From positions 51,001 to 115,000 of the forward strand of contig CAXIPT010000027.1 of the NCBI GenBank assembly GCA_964030475.1: a DNA stretch of 64,000 nucleotides. Direction: 5' to 3'. Below, piece after piece: positions 10,640 through 22,636 of the stretch (position 1 is its first letter; each line of letters begins with the position of its first letter). The translations under genes were made by a program, and so were the position numbers. The notes beneath the pieces are model-generated. The model worked only from the letters and a program-made list of their open reading frames with translations, was not told where the DNA came from and searched no databases. The DNA is from Tethya wilhelma. Its lineage: Eukaryota; Porifera; Demospongiae; Tethyida; Tethyidae.

Positions 10640-10873
10640 CCGTATAGCGGGAAATTTCGCAGGTCCAAATTTTCGCGATAAAGCATGTAGGAACGCTTTT
10701 TTCGCGGTTCAAATTTTCGCGGATTCTACATCCAGCAGTGACGCATGTGCGTATACGCAAGCGCTATTATTTGAGTCGTGTGTTCAAATTTTCGTGGTTC
10801 TTTTTTTCATGGTCAGATTGCCACCGTGAAAATCGCGAAAATTTGAACCCTGCGAAAATTTCCCGCTATACGG
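10640..10873. mobile_element. TA-target MITE, CCGTATAGCGGG ends
   Basis: Left end CCGTATAGCGGGAAATTTCG and right end AAATTTCCCGCTATACGG are near-perfect inverted repeats. Duplicated tract B has the empty site CTGTAGATACCACCC at 35,276-35,290. Here the element is followed by TA and preceded by CA, a TA target duplication with one base changed. The interior repeats AAATTTTCGCGG-like blocks. The end sequence resembles that of the large transposon at 20,912. Confidence 0.9.
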
Positions 10874-10925
10874 TACCACCCTATTGATACACTCGTTATA
10901 TACACCTAACCACTTTCTTTCACAG

Positions 10926-11081
10926 TTTGTGCAAACCTTAAAATACTCAAGTTCTGCAACTGAAATTCGACAAATATTTATTGACTATTTTTTGCAACGT
11001 GGTCACAAATATATCCCCTCATCATCTGTGATTCCTCACAATCGTCCACCACTACTGTTTATCAATGCTGGAAGTAACCAG
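10926..11081 (+). CDS. Alanyl-tRNA synthetase exon 1, copy a
   Basis: A 52-codon phase-0 exon between TTCTTTCACAG and a GTCAGA donor. It encodes SATEIRQIFIDYF and HKYIPSSSVIP, then PPLLFINAGSNQ, matching the start of the class II catalytic core of AlaRS (usual SEIR..F..FF...H....SS..IP..DPTLLF.NAGMNQ). AlaRS attaches alanine to tRNA-Ala. The normally invariant Met of NAGMNQ is Ser here. Exon 1b at 35,344 differs at about five bases, two of them changing an amino acid. A start codon and any leader exon were not identified upstream. Confidence 0.9.
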
Positions 11082-11181
11082 GTCAGACATACCCTAGTAC
11101 ATATGGTTGCTACCACTCTCATTAAGTCTAAGTGTATCCATAGCTTGTGCTGAGGCTTAATGAGTATGTGATGAGGTCGTG

Positions 11182-11182
<1 letters not shown>

Positions 11183-11260
<78 letters not shown>
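11183..11260. repeat. (TG)n microsatellite
   Basis: About 39 TG units. It replaces the left end of the MITE that follows; copy B has GTGTTGTGTGTGCCCGGG at the same place, so the array expanded in one copy. Confidence 0.95.
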
Positions 11261-11261
<1 letters not shown>

Positions 11262-11919
11262 AAATGAGAGCAGAAATCCTCGGTAAATTATGTAGTAAAC
11301 CACAGTATTTTACTAGTGGCATTCCGCTGTGTCTCGCCACTTACCATGCATTGCCACCTGATAAACCACAGAGAAAAACTAGCTAGCAGTGCTAACACCT
11401 TTGTAAGGCGTGTAGACATGGCTACTTACAGCATACACAAAGCGCCTGAGCTACAAGGCTAGCAAAGCTCTGACTAAATAGAGCTGACACAGTAAATGGG
11501 TGGAGTCAATTTTAGCCTCGTGGTAGCGTTTGTAAGTACAGATTAGCTGTTTTTGTTTGTCAAAGACTCCATTTTGGACTATGGTAAGCCAAAATAAGCC
11601 TTTTTAAGCGTGTAATGTAAGAAATAAGCACTGTTGTAGCAGTGTGTCTAGCGAAAATAATTTCTGTGTGTCTGTGAATCGGCAAATTTAGCGTGCATAG
11701 CTTGAATCTAGACTAGAAGAGCTGTATAGTTTAGTCTCGTCTTTTATCACAATGAAAGCTGTGAAATAATTGGCATATACAGTGGTTTCACTCCAAAAGC
11801 CGGGCTGGTACAGAAACTGTGCCACGTGGGTATTTGGCGGATTTGTGCAAGAAATGCGGCATTTACACGGTAAACCACGCAACCGTGGATTTTCATCGAC
11901 AGTTTTTCACCCGGGTGTG
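11261..11919 (-). mobile_element. CCCGGGTGAAA-end MITE, copy 3 (reverse)
   Basis: Reads GGAAATGAGAGCAGAAATCC at the left and GTTTTTCACCCGGGTG at the right, the family in reverse orientation. It is the counterpart of 35,622-36,218 in the second duplicated tract, so this insertion predates the duplication or allele split. Confidence 0.8.
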
Positions 11920-12321
11920 TTCGTTTATAATATTTAACCCTCGGTGTCTATATATGCACAGTGAGTGTTGCTCTAGTCAGTTTGTGTATGTGTGTGTGTA
12001 GTAAAAATCTGAAGAATGCTGGCAGTAAATGTCAAAGTAACGATATGTACACAAAATAAATCAAATTTACTAAAATAGTGAACTTTGCTTTTTGCCTGAG
12101 GGTCATTTTATTTATCAGCAAAAGTTTGCACATGACCTCCTCAGAATTTGACGAAACTTGGTATGCTAATAATCCTCATGGTTATATGTTATCGGCCGGA
12201 GTGATGAGTTCAGTAGTTGTGTTGTTTCTTAGTAATAGCTCCCTGAATGTGTGAATTTTTTAGATTTTTCCTATATCTCTCCATATTTAAACACTCATAA
12301 CTTGCTTAATCTTTGATAAAT

Positions 12322-12470
12322 AAATTACATGGTGTTAAAGCATAAAAAAATAAGCTTTCATTTGATATGTCATATGCCTTCATTAAACAAAGTTTAGCAC
12401 CTGACAGCCAATCCTTAATTTCGACCTTTGACCTTTCAAAGTGCTAAAATTTTAATATGATTGTGTACAT
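12322..12470. repeat. Inverted-repeat partner of 17,600-17,735
   Basis: The block ATAAGCTTTCATTTGATATG with TCATATGCCTTCATTAAAC and CCAATCCTTAATTTC recurs inverted at 17,600-17,735 as CATATCAAATGAAAAC, GAATGAAGGC and GAAATTAAGGATTGG. The pair brackets the decayed gene at 15,377-17,509 and may be the ends of the transposon that carried it. Copy B has the left partner at 39,091-39,240. Confidence 0.7.
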
Positions 12471-12681
12471 TTTTGAGGCATTCATCTAAATGTTCTACAA
12501 ATTCCATTACTGGGATAGTGAGTTATATGCTCTTACACTGCTGCATGTACAATGGTGGGGAATCACACAAAATAAGGGTCAATACAAACATTATTACAAC
12601 TACATTGTAGTTGCACATTAGTTGAATTGTTCTAAAGTTACTTAGGACAAAGCATATACATTGAAGTTATTCTATTACTAG

Positions 12682-13535
12682 TGGCATGCAAGCATGGATT
12701 GGGGCGAGCACGAGCAAGCGCATGTGCATAGAGTTTTGCATGTGGGAATAGACTCGTTGCAGGCTCTCCCCTATATACATTCACTGTGAAAGGGGAGCCT
12801 AGTAGGTTATGTGGGAACGAGGCTAGTGCATATTGTTTGTTATAGCACTGGTGAAAGAGTATGGCATAATTATACAAGAGACACTTGACTTGGCTAAATT
12901 GGTTGTTGACAGAATACTTGTTGATTTCTTTGAGTCTGCAGTTGTTCTCATTACTGCTCAAGCAGGACTCCATTGATTCTCTCTTGCCAGTTAACAGTTA
13001 CTCTCCTGGCCACCTAGTACGCCCGGGGTTTCAGCATCATGCATGAATTGAATCTTAGCAGCTAGCTGTTGTATCAGTTCTGAGTTATCGGCAGTTCAAT
13101 AGCTTCTCGGACTCTGAGCTGGTGGCTGCTCTTGTTATCCAGTAGTATTGACATCCATCCATACACCCAACATTACTGCAGTAGTTGAAACAATTCAGTT
13201 TGCCTGCTGGTTTTATACATGGCCACTGCGTATAAATTATGTGTGCTATCGGATTTTAGCTGACAAATTAACATAGTGATACAATGAGCTTACCTTCGTG
13301 TAGGTTGTTGCCACCTGTAGTAAAATGTGCTTTAGCTTTTCGGCGTGCCTATCTTACATAGACACTTCTCAGTCCTTCAGTGGCTTTCTGTTCGGTGTGC
13401 GCACACACGAGGCCAGTGTTGACAATTTTCAGGGCTTTGCAATTTTTCATAGACACGTGGCATGGCATGCGGTTAATTTGGAAGAATTAGAATATATACG
13501 GAAAGTGGTCGGTCGGACGTTGCTCCACTATATAT
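12682..13535 (+). mobile_element. Dispersed element, inverted copy at 26,955-27,800
   Basis: Starts GTGGCATGCAAGCATGG, includes CTCGTTGCAGGCTCTCCCC, TGGGAACGAGGCTAGTGC and ATGCCATACTC-like blocks, and ends GGTCGGTCGGACGTTGCTCC. The same blocks occur in reverse between ATCTGACCGACCG (26,967) and CCATGCTTGCATG (27,800). It is absent from copy B, so it inserted after the copies split. No gene was recognised. Confidence 0.75.
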
Positions 13536-13847
13536 ATATATATATATATATTTATATTTATAAGGACAAAATACTCGTTCACACGACTACAATGGGGCTC
13601 GCTCATGCTTGCCCCAATAATTAGGGCGAGCCTGAGCGAGCCCCACATAGTTGTGTAACTGTAAAATTTCTATCTGTCTGTCTGTCTGTTTGTACACGGT
13701 TGACACTTTCCGTATATTCAAATTATTTGAACAAGGTAAGCGCCTACGTATTAAAACGTCACAAAATATTGAAATTTGGATCGAATAAGTAGTGTACATG
13801 TGGCCAACCAAGGGACAGCTTTTATATATAGATAGATAGCCGGAGCC

Positions 13848-14600
13848 TTGTCGACGCTGGGGACAAGGCTAGGAGAAACGCTTGAGGAGGACTCAAGGCA
13901 CAGACAAAGCAATGCAGCTCATGGACGACTAGAGCTAGACCATGCATCAGCCAGAGAGCTCAATGAGACCACTCCTATCCCACAGCCCATGCCAACAGTT
14001 GCTAGTCTAAGACATGAAGTAGGCAGAAATAATTATACTTCTGAGAGAAATGTTTGTGAAGCAGACATCAGCCTGTGAGACAGATATATCAAGAGCAACA
14101 TCGTATGCAACTCTCACACCATACATGTACATCAATAAAAGTTTAAATTTTAGTTATGATGATTTAGTCCTCCTCTATGCCAGCCCCTACTGCTGTTCAA
14201 CTCCGACAGTGTCATTGATTGTTCTGGGACAGTGAAATTCTAAGTCTTTTTTGATGACATTTATAGTCATGTATGTACACGCAGTCAGCTTAAGCTAGTT
14301 GTGGAAGCCTCAGATAAAACTGAGAGGGCAGCTAAATGCCTTGAAAGGCATAGGGAGACTACTCCTGAGAAAGGTGTTCGTCATGCTGATCTAAGAGACA
14401 GACTTTAACATGCATAAGTTGAAGAGGTGTTAATATCAGCTGTGATGCCAATCATGTCCGTCTACAGGATATGGATCGATACAGTGGACATGTGTACTTG
14501 TCAGAAAAGATAAAGAACAAGCATATCAAGATTTCTGCATTCAAAGAAATTGAATTGGCTGTTTGCTTCTACTGAATGGATGTCAGGGAGGAGAGGATTC
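13848..14600 (+). pseudogene. Decayed coding-like region, family not recognised
   Basis: Open stretches in shifting frames encode DKTERAAKCLERHRETTPEK, VEEVLISAVMPIMSVYRI and VRLQDMDRYSGHVYLSEKIK, separated by stops. The VEEVLISAVMPIMSVYR piece is reminiscent of the N-terminal part of Helitron-type proteins, but this is weak. No complete frame exists. It lies in the stretch present only in copy A. Confidence 0.3.
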
Positions 14601-14738
14601 CATACTCTAGAAAGTTGACGACAAGTCCTCATTGATTTGAATTTGGTTGGCTCAGTCAGACTGACCTCTCATCAAGATGATCTATTTACAGTAAATCTCA
14701 ACACAAGCTCCCATTACTATTTCAATTAATATTATTAA

Positions 14739-15135
14739 AGGTGCAGTCGCACGGAAGTAATTACGGCACCATTTTTTTTTTGAATTCCGGGCCCAAAAAA
14801 CCAAAAACTCAATCTGATTGGTTGAAATACGTCATCGGAATGTAATTATTTCGCACAGTTAGGGAGAATCGCATATTATTTGTCCACGTGTTTGCGATCA
14901 AGAAAGCGTAGATTTAGCGTTGAAAACCGGTGCAGTTAGGAAAAAAAGTAGCTGGGTAAGCTAGAAAACTAGCGAAGAGTAACACTAGAGCTTTTCATGA
15001 GGGTTGGCTGTATTTGAAGAGCGTGGAGACTCATACTATAGATATAGTGCTGGTCTACATATTCTGGGTGCAGGAATTACGTGCACAATACGGCTTCATT
15101 ACGTCACGTAAGTTCACTTCCGTGCGACTGCGCCT
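14739..15135. mobile_element. piggyBac-like MITE with TTAA target
   Basis: Left end AGGTGCAGTCGCACGGAAGT and right end ACTTCCGTGCGACTGCGCCT are inverted repeats with one mismatch, each flanked by TTAA (14,735-14,738 and 15,136-15,139). 397 bp, non-coding, containing ACGTCATCGG and TTACGTCACGTAAG near the ends. TTAA duplication is characteristic of piggyBac and of Kolobok. Confidence 0.85.
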
Positions 15136-15376
15136 TTAATGATTTTTCCAATGACATCAACTTTAATAATTTAATTACATAAAGTAATGACAACCACGCT
15201 CAGGCTCGCCCCATTGATGCCTTGCATCTGCTTAGTAACCGTAGCCATTTTGTTGAACTTTAAATTAAAGAAGAGTAACTCGATAGTTTTGATCTTTTAT
15301 TAATGACTTAGTCATGTGAAATCCCTTCAATATACCTGGTCATGCTTGGAAAAGCCAAAAGAAGAATCTCAGACCA

Positions 15377-17509
15377 GTGGCAGCCTGGATGTGTGAAAAG
15401 GCCCCAAATGTTTCAACTGGGTCCAAGATTTGTGATACATGCAGGAAAAAGTTAAGCACTGGAATTCAAGTCCCTGAGTCTGATCCTTATAGTCCTCCCA
15501 GTTCTCCAACTCCTACCAGTCCAGAAGAACACAAAGGGCTCTATCTTCAGTCTTCAGCAGCAGTTTCCTCTCTCAATAAGTACCTTGAAGAAATTGGTGA
15601 GACACCATATTCTAAGAGCAGAGCCCGAGCAAAAGGTTACTCAAGAGAAAAAGTGAAATAGATTACACAAGCAATGCAATGTGTAATTGCCACCAGTGAA
15701 GCAGATGATGATGGAAGTGAAATGCTTAAACAGCTGAAGGAGAAGTTTCATGCCATGAGAAATGAAATGAGCAACTCCAAGCGCTCACTGTATTACCAAA
15801 AAGCTGCATAATAATCAAAATCCAATAGGAATTTGGTGTTTCAGCCTATATGGCATGTATACTACTTGTAGATTGAAGAAGTTAGTAGAAGAATAAGGCA
15901 TTTTTTCTGTTCCTGATCCTGTATGCAGACCTTTGCTGCCAGCAGAAACAACTGACACTGTACTTGCCTTTTACGAATCTGATGACGTAAGCTGTGTAAT
16001 GCCAGGCAAAAAAGATTTTGTGTCAGTAAGAATTGCAGGCAAGTGTCAGCACATTCAGAAGTGACTGGTTCTCAGCAACCTGAGAGAGGCCTATCATGAA
16101 TTTAAAAATCAATTTCCTGAGAAAAAGATAGGATTTTCAAAATTTGCTAAACTGAGACCAAAGTATTGCATTCTGGCAGGAGCGATTGGTACACATTCAG
16201 TATGCATGTGCACGATACATCAACATGTGAAGTTGATGATGTTTGAAATACAATTTCCAGAGCTACCAACTTATCATCACTGTTTAGTTAAGCTTATGTG
16301 TAACCGTCCACATCCTAGGTGCTATTTGGGTGAATGTGATGTCTGCCCAGGAACCGAGAAACTTCACCAACAGCTACTCATTTTGATGAAATTGAAGTGA
16401 AGCAAGTTGTCTACAAGTAGTGGGTCTCTACTGATAGATCTACACTCCAGATCTGTTGTACAACAGCAGAAGAGTTTACTGACTTCTTTTGTGAGATGGT
16501 AGAGCTGTTGCGTTCACACTCATGGCAACACAGCTGGCTTCATTCTATGCAACTCGTAAGGCAACACTAAAGGTAGGAGAATTTTTAGTAACTGCAGATT
16601 TTTCTGTAAACTACTCATTCGTGCTGAAAGATGCTGCTCAAGGGTTCCACTGGAACAATTCCCAGGTAACTGCATCCTTTTGTTGCCTAGTATATCTGGA
16701 TTCAAATGGTGAAGTTCCTCTTTTGAGAAATCAGTGAAAAACTTTTGAAAAAGGTGAACAGCTACAGTGTCATTGTGTAGACAGTCTGATATATGACCAC
16801 ATAATTCAGGAAATTTCTGCCACCATCATTGCACCCTATGAAGATAATATACTTCTCAGATGGTGCTGCAGCACATTACAAAAACTGGAAAAACTTCCTC
16901 AATTTGTGTCTTCATGAGGAGGATTTTGGAATTACTGCAGAGTGACACTTTCCCACCACTTCACATGTAAAGGGAGCTTGTGATGGTCTGGGTGGTACAG
17001 TAAAATGATAGCAGCTCATGCTAGTCTCCAAAGGCCTTACAATGACCAATTAATGACAGCATGTACGCCAGTTGTTCGATTGGGCATGTGCAAATGTGCC
17101 AGCTGCTCACTTTGGCTATTGTAACAATGAAGACTATGAATGAGAACAGCATTTGCTCGACCAACACTTTCAACAGTCTCGCACTATACCTGGTACAGGA
17201 AGGCTGCATTCTTTTATACCTGTCTCAAATAGCACTGTTCAAGTCAAGTTTTTCTCATCATTAGATACATCCAGAAATGAGCGAGTCACTTTAATAAAGA
17301 ACGATCTCTCTCTAGAATCAATTTCTGGCTGTATTACTTGCATGTATAGTGAGAACTGGTGGTTAGCTTGTGTTCTAGAGGTTACCCAAGAAGTGAGACT
17401 AACATTTCTTCATCCTCATGGACCTTCAAGCAGCTTCCCAAGAACCAGAAGTTATTCGCATAGTACCAGTAGAACACATTCTATCTTTAGTAGATCCAAG
17501 AACAATTAA
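15377..17509 (+). pseudogene. Large transposon-associated gene of unknown name, copy A, decayed
   Basis: Ordered fragments of one protein survive with stops and frameshifts. An N-terminal GSKICDTCRKKLS segment (paired cysteines) leads to SEMLKQLKEKFHAMRNEMS, then IGTHSVCMCTIHQHVKLMMF (16,160-16,400), then GEFLVTADFSVNYSFVLKDA and AQGFHWNNSQ (16,570-16,670). After these come YFSDGAAAHYKN (16,850-16,890), GACDGLGGTVK (16,970), SRTIPGTGRLHSFIPVSNST and NWWLACVLEV..LTFLHPHGPSSSF (17,150-17,440). The family is known to me from many invertebrate genomes as uncharacterised proteins. Acidic residues in TADFS and YFSDGAA could belong to a DDE-type nuclease, which is inference. A 5' part of a second copy lies at 39,922. 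Confidence 0.75.
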
Positions 17510-17599
17510 GGAGTGGATGCACATACACCCTGACAAAGAAAGACATTTCTTCCGCTTTTGATAAGTTTCACAACAGTATGTCAAAGTAAACTAATCAGC

Positions 17600-17735
17600 T
17601 AATTTACATATTATTTTTGATTCAACACTTTTTGCAAGGTCAAAGGTTGAAATTAAGGATTGGACGTCAGGTACTAAACTTTGTTGAATGAAGGCTTATG
17701 ACATATCAAATGAAAACTTATCTTTTATACTTTAA
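17600..17735. repeat. Inverted partner of 12,322-12,470
   Basis: CAATCCTTAATTTC-type sequence in reverse (GAAATTAAGGATTGGACGTC), then ACTAAACTTTGTTGAATG and CATATCAAATGAAAAC. Its position just downstream of the decayed gene suggests a transposon terminus, cut on the right by the MITE beginning at 17,735. Confidence 0.7.
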
Positions 17736-17761
17736 CCCAGGTGAATAACGGTCTGCGAAAT

Positions 17762-19685
17762 CCGGTTGTTCCTTGGTGTTGCACAGCACCAGTATATTAC
17801 ATTCCTGTGGTTTAATTAATTAATTTTTCCATATTGCTCATTCAATATATATATCTGTCATTCATTATTATACTGTACGGTCCATGTAGTCTCCATTGTC
17901 CCTGTAGTCTCCATGGTCTCATACAGTCTCCCTCTGTCTCTAGCCTGTTCATGTACACTTTGAAAATTCCAATGGTCATGCACTATAATGGTTTTATAAA
18001 CTGCATGGCAATCCCAAGCCTAAAGGAACCCTCCTATTGCCTACAGTTCTGTGAGATCTTGCAAAGTGGCATCTAAATGTAGTCTCATACTTTTGTCAAG
18101 TATACTCTATGTTGTGTAATATTACATGAGTCTATTATTTATCTTCCACATGCATGTATTTTCTCAATTGCACTAACTGTTACATTAATTTTTATGATGC
18201 ATAATGTCTATGATGCCCTTGACTCCCAATCTAATAGCTAGCTAGTATTATAATGACTGTTACAGTAACTTTATTTAAAATATGAAATGGCACCAATATA
18301 TAAATTGGCGCCCTAGCAATACAATACATTGTCACACATGACAATTTACCTATAGCTACCAGTACGATGAACAGTGGGCCCAGCAGAGGATACTAGCTAC
18401 AATTACTATTATAACCATGGATGCCCTGCTGGACTGGGAGGCTGGTAGTAGCAGTCTGACCGGCTATACAAATATTTGCTCACTGACAATGATCTGATTA
18501 CCTATATGTTAACTGCAAAGATATAGTTAGAGTACTAGTACTGTACTAGCTGGCAAGTTCACATAACCCGGCTGACTCAGTGATTGTTCATCAGCCTATC
18601 ATCAGCTCTGTCATGCCTTAGATTCATTAAAAATATGCTTATGATGTGCCAAAACAGCATGATTAATAAGAGTATAGTATTATTGTGTGCTAAATTTACC
18701 CTACAAAATAAGTTTGTGGCCCCTCAACTCCTTCTGCATGCTTCTGCCAAGTGAAAACTAGTCAATCTAAATAATGCACACTAAGAAATAGGTGTGATTA
18801 GCAGGTGTGGCCTCAAAACTTAGTGCTCAGAGAGGCTGAAAAGCCTCAGATCTCAGGAACTGCAAGGTTTTGTTGAATGCTACTTGTAATTTTTTAGCTA
18901 TACAATATCGATTATTTTACCTTGGAATGCTGCTTTTGAAGACTGGGCATTCCGTTCTTGAGATATAGAGTGGACAAAATATCTGTCAGACAGACATAAC
19001 CCTTGCTGCACATGTGCGCGCCAAGGGTTAGTAATGAACTGCTCCAATAGTATAAAATTAGTACAAAATCAGAAGACAAAACATTAATTGGTCAAACAAT
19101 TAAAACTCGTCAATACATATTGTAGTCTCCAAAGTGCTTGACATTTGAGAGTATATTGAGCATTAAAAAATCTATATATTAATTTAATGATAGCTACATG
19201 TAAAACATTTTCTAACAGAAATTTCTTGCACATGTAGCTATGTATGAAGTCCGACTCGAACATCAACTTATAATAATTCAACTGCATTTTCAATTAGCTA
19301 TACTTAACTTGCTGAGTCCTTCATCATTCGGCTCTCTAATATGTATATTTAATTGAAATGGCTAAGGTGCGCATGAATTCATAACAATAACTAGAGAGAC
19401 CATGGAGACAATGTGCAAGACTTGTGATTTAAAGAGTTAGAGACAGAGACTCATAGAGAGATTATTGATTAGCCCATGGAGACCACAGGACAATGATACA
19501 AATGGGGTAGAGACAGAGGGAGACCATATGAGACCATGGAGACCACAGGAGTTATCACATGAATGGGCTAGAGAGGGGAGACTGTATGAGCAATACAATT
19601 ATAGTAATTAAAAGAAATATTAATTAAGTAATTAAACCACAAGAATTTAATATATTGGTGCTGTGCAACACCAAGTAGCAACCGG
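17762..19685. mobile_element. Nested transposon with CCGGTTG..CTTGGTGTTGC ends and AAAT duplication
   Basis: Left end CCGGTTGTTCCTTGGTGTTG and right end CAACACCAAGTAGCAACCGG are inverted repeats, extending inward through GCACAGCACCA and TTAATTAATTAA. The direct repeat AAAT flanks it at 17,758-17,761 and 19,686-19,689; removing one copy restores the MITE consensus. Subterminal CTCCATGGTCTC / GAGACCATGGAG repeats lie at both sides. It contains a CCTCGG-type element. No gene was seen. Confidence 0.8.
18305..19031 (+). mobile_element. CCTCGG-type dispersed element, variant copy B (nested)
   Basis: Starts near TTGGCGCCCTAGCAATAC and ends GTGCGCGCCAAGGGTTA. The body is close to copy A at 5,983 (shared CAGTACGATGAACAGTGG-like and GATCTGATTACC blocks, and the TGAGATATAGAGTGGAC stretch). 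Nested inside the transposon at 17,762. Confidence 0.75.
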
Positions 19686-20097
19686 AAATTCGCGGTTGCG
19701 CGGTTTCTTGCACGAATCTGCCAAATACCCACGTGGCGCGGTTTCTGTGCCAGCCCGGTTTTTGGAGTGAAACCATTTTATACGGCAATTTATTTCACAG
19801 CTTTCATTGTGATAAATGACAAGACTAAACTATACAGCTCTTCTAGCCTAGATTCAAGCTATGCATGCTAAGTTTGCCGATTCACAGACACACAGAAATT
19901 ATTTTCGCTAGACACACTGCTACAACAGTGCTTATTTCTTACATTACACGCTTGAAAAAGCTTATTTTGGCTAGGATTGCCATATGTACGCAGTAATTTT
20001 TTGTGCATTTTATTTTGGTCACTTACATTCAAGTAAAAAAAAATTGAAGCCAAGAATTTATCTCGGGTACATTAATTTCATATATCATATTATAAGC

Positions 20098-20106
20098 AAA
20101 GTTTTG

Positions 20107-20143
<37 letters not shown>

Positions 20144-20560
20144 CGGAGGGTCACCGGAAGTGATGCGACCTCGAGCTAAAACGCTACTTTTTCTTTGGAC
20201 TTTGAAAAATGTAAGCTATGAAAAGTGTGCCTAGAGAACTAGCTTAGATAGTACTAGCCTAGGATAGAATGGCAGGTGCTACAAGTATGGCTAACTTTTT
20301 TTGAGATCGCTGACAAGGCATACCAGTGGCGTCTGGATCCGACGAACAAGTGTGAAAGAGAAGCCAATCTTTCACAAAAGAAGCCTAGCGAGGGGAGAAC
20401 TTTCGCTTCTAGGAGTCTGCTTCTCTGTCGCTGTACACGAAACACAGCTAGCCAGATAACGAGTTTCTTTGCCAGCTGATTGCAAAAATGGCGGAAGTCG
20501 GAAAAGGGTCGTCTGTGACGTCACGTAGTGAGGTAAATAATTGCTGAGCTGGCCGGCCGC
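20098..20560 (+). repeat. Dispersed repeat with AAAGTTTTGT start and (TG)n, copy 1
   Basis: AAAGTTTTGTCCGTGTGTG, a TG tract (20,109-20,140), then GCGACCTCGAGCTAAAACGC. The partner at 45,536 reads AAAGTTTTGTTTGTATGTG and GTGACCTCAAGCTAGCGG. Copy-A-specific sequence lying left of the large transposon. The block near 20,858 reads GGGCGAGCGAAGCGAGCCCC, a compact palindrome seen in variants elsewhere. Confidence 0.55.
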
Positions 20561-21177
20561 AAAGTAGAACTAAGCCAGAGCACTGGTACAAAGCAGTGCA
20601 TATACACATGCAGCATTACTTCCCTTTGAGTTTCCGATTGCTTATGCCAGTATTGATGTGATTGTTGTGTGTTGCTTCAACTGCAAAGGTTGTTAGCCAA
20701 CTGACCATTGAAGAATATTTATTCTATACACAATTATCATAGCTTTGCTCATCAATTTTATCTTACCATGGATATTATAGCTCTAGCTATAATATCCATG
20801 ATCTTACTATTGTTTGAGTTATAGTAACTGCATCCTATAAACATACACAAACAAGGAGTGGGCGAGCGAAGCGAGCCCCACTCCTTGTATATATATATAT
20901 ATATATATATACCGTATAGCCGGAAATATTGACGGGGATTTTAATTTGACGGTTTGACGGTCAAATTCTAAATCGTCAAATTTAAATCTGCCAATATTTT
21001 GGTCTTTATTATTTGTAGTGCGAGCGTACGCGCACATCAAAAAACCGCACGCGTATTTGGTAAATGCATGACGCAATGCTTGACTCCTCCCACCGTGGTA
21101 TACTGTACTGGCCAGCTGGCACTGTGTCGCACGTTTCGTGTACGATCTCTGCAGATCTGAGAGCAAGCGCTTCAACC

Positions 21178-22636
21178 ATGGCTCTTCTAAAGTACTTGAT
21201 TAAAGAGAAACCAAGCTGCTCTCCCGATAAGCACACTTGCCCAAGACTCATCGAAAAAGAGATTCAATCAGCAAATGAGAGTGAGGATCTTAGAAGGGCA
21301 AACACCTGATGATCGGACCCGTGAATCTGATCGAACTGCCAAGTACAACAGTTACACAGCAGAAGAGAGAGCAATGATTGGGAAGTATGCAGCTGAAAAT
21401 GGACCCACAAGAGCTGCCAGGTACTATTCACAAGTTCTCAATAAGTCTATTCCTGAATGTACTGCCAGAAGATTTAAATCACAGTACCTCAAGAAGGTGC
21501 AAGATCTTCACAAGTCTGGCCCCACAAATCAACTCAATGCACCACCTGAAGTGAAGGCCTTACCTACCAAAACCCAAGGGAGACCACTACTTCTTGGACA
21601 AACTTTGGACAGTACAGTGCAAAATTACATAACATCCATGCGAGCTGTAGGAGGTGTAATCAACACAGCGATCATCATGGCAGCTGCAGAGGGAATCATT
21701 GCTAGCAAGGATCGATCCCTACTTGTGAAGTATGGTGGCCACATTGAGCTGTCAAAGTCATGGGCGAAATCACTACTTGGACAAATGGGCTATTCGAAAA
21801 GGAAGTGCTCCAATGCTGGGAAGGTTTCACTTGTTCACTTTCAAGAAATTCAAGAGAATTTTCTTGCTGATGTTCAAGCTGAAGTTATCATGAATGAAGT
21901 ACCAAATGATATTGTTTTTAATTGGGATCAAACGGCTCTCCATCTGGTACCAACTGGCCAATGGACTATGCATCGCACAGGAGAGAAGATAGTTCCGATT
22001 GCAAACAGTGATGACAAAAGACAGGTTACCGCTGTTCTTGCTGCCACAATGACTGGAGAGTTTCTTGCACCTCAGATAATTTACAAGGGGAAGACAACAA
22101 GGTGTCACCCTAAAGCACCAGTGCCAGATGGCTAGGATATTTGGCATAGTGATAACCACTGGTCAAATGAAACAATGAAACGTTATGTGGAGAAAATCAT
22201 CGTTCCGTTCCTTGTTCGTAAGAGAGCAACACTGAAGCTTGAAACAACCCATCCAGCCCTTGCCATTTTCGACTGCTTTCGTGGACAGACAACACCTGAG
22301 TTCTTATCGTTACTTCAGAAACGTAACATCATTCCAATGCAAGTTCCAGCGAACTGCACTGACAAGCTTCAGCCCATGGATATCTCGGTCAACAAGCCAA
22401 TCAAAGATCACATCAAGAAGTCCTTTCACACTTGGTATGCTGAAGAAGTTCAAAAGCAGTTGAAGACTGTTCCTGTACATGAGGTGAAGGTAGACCTAAC
22501 AGCTGCTGTTGTGAAGACAAAAAGTGTGAACTGGTTCATTTCTGCTTGGGAAGCAGTACAGGATCACTCCAACATCATTATCAATGGATTCAAGAAGGCT
22601 GGCATTTTTGATGCTATTGCAACAGTAACTGACTGA
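21178..22636 (+). pseudogene. Pogo/DDE_1-type transposase with one frameshift and one stop
   Basis: MALLKYLIKEKPS at 21,178 matches the usual start of this family. The frame shifts near 21,280-21,305 and continues as YTAEERAMIGKYAAENG, an N-terminal helix-turn-helix region. GVINTAIIMAAAEGI and WAKSLLGQMGY follow, then the catalytic core. The acidic residues sit in FNWDQTALH (about 21,925), LAIFDCFRGQ (about 22,270) and NCTDKLQPMDISVNK (about 22,370-22,400). A TAG replaces a probable Trp codon at 22,133-22,135; downstream the same frame stays open to 22,636. About 480 residues in all, normal for the family. With only two lesions the copy is young. Confidence 0.9.

Larger units (their letters stand above)
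17735..19974 (+). mobile_element. CCCGGGTGAAA-end MITE, copy 4, split by a nested element and truncated
   Basis: The first 27 bp (ACCCAGGTGAATAACGGTCT...) are followed by a 1.92-kb insertion, after which the family resumes with AAATTCGCGGTTGCGCGG and runs to CTTGAAAAAGCTTATTTTGG. The right third is missing where the sequence rejoins AGGATTGCCATATG shared with copy B. Confidence 0.75.

Noticed and set aside
11128..11386. Open frames on both strands across the (TG)n tract, also 32,808-33,369 and 56,308-56,527
   Set aside because: Cys-Val, Thr-His or Ser-Leu strings are translations of dinucleotide repeats.
13848..14600. Possible Helitron gene
   Set aside because: Only a short phrase resembles Helitron proteins; no Rep or helicase motif and no Helitron ends were seen, so it was kept only as an unassigned decayed region.
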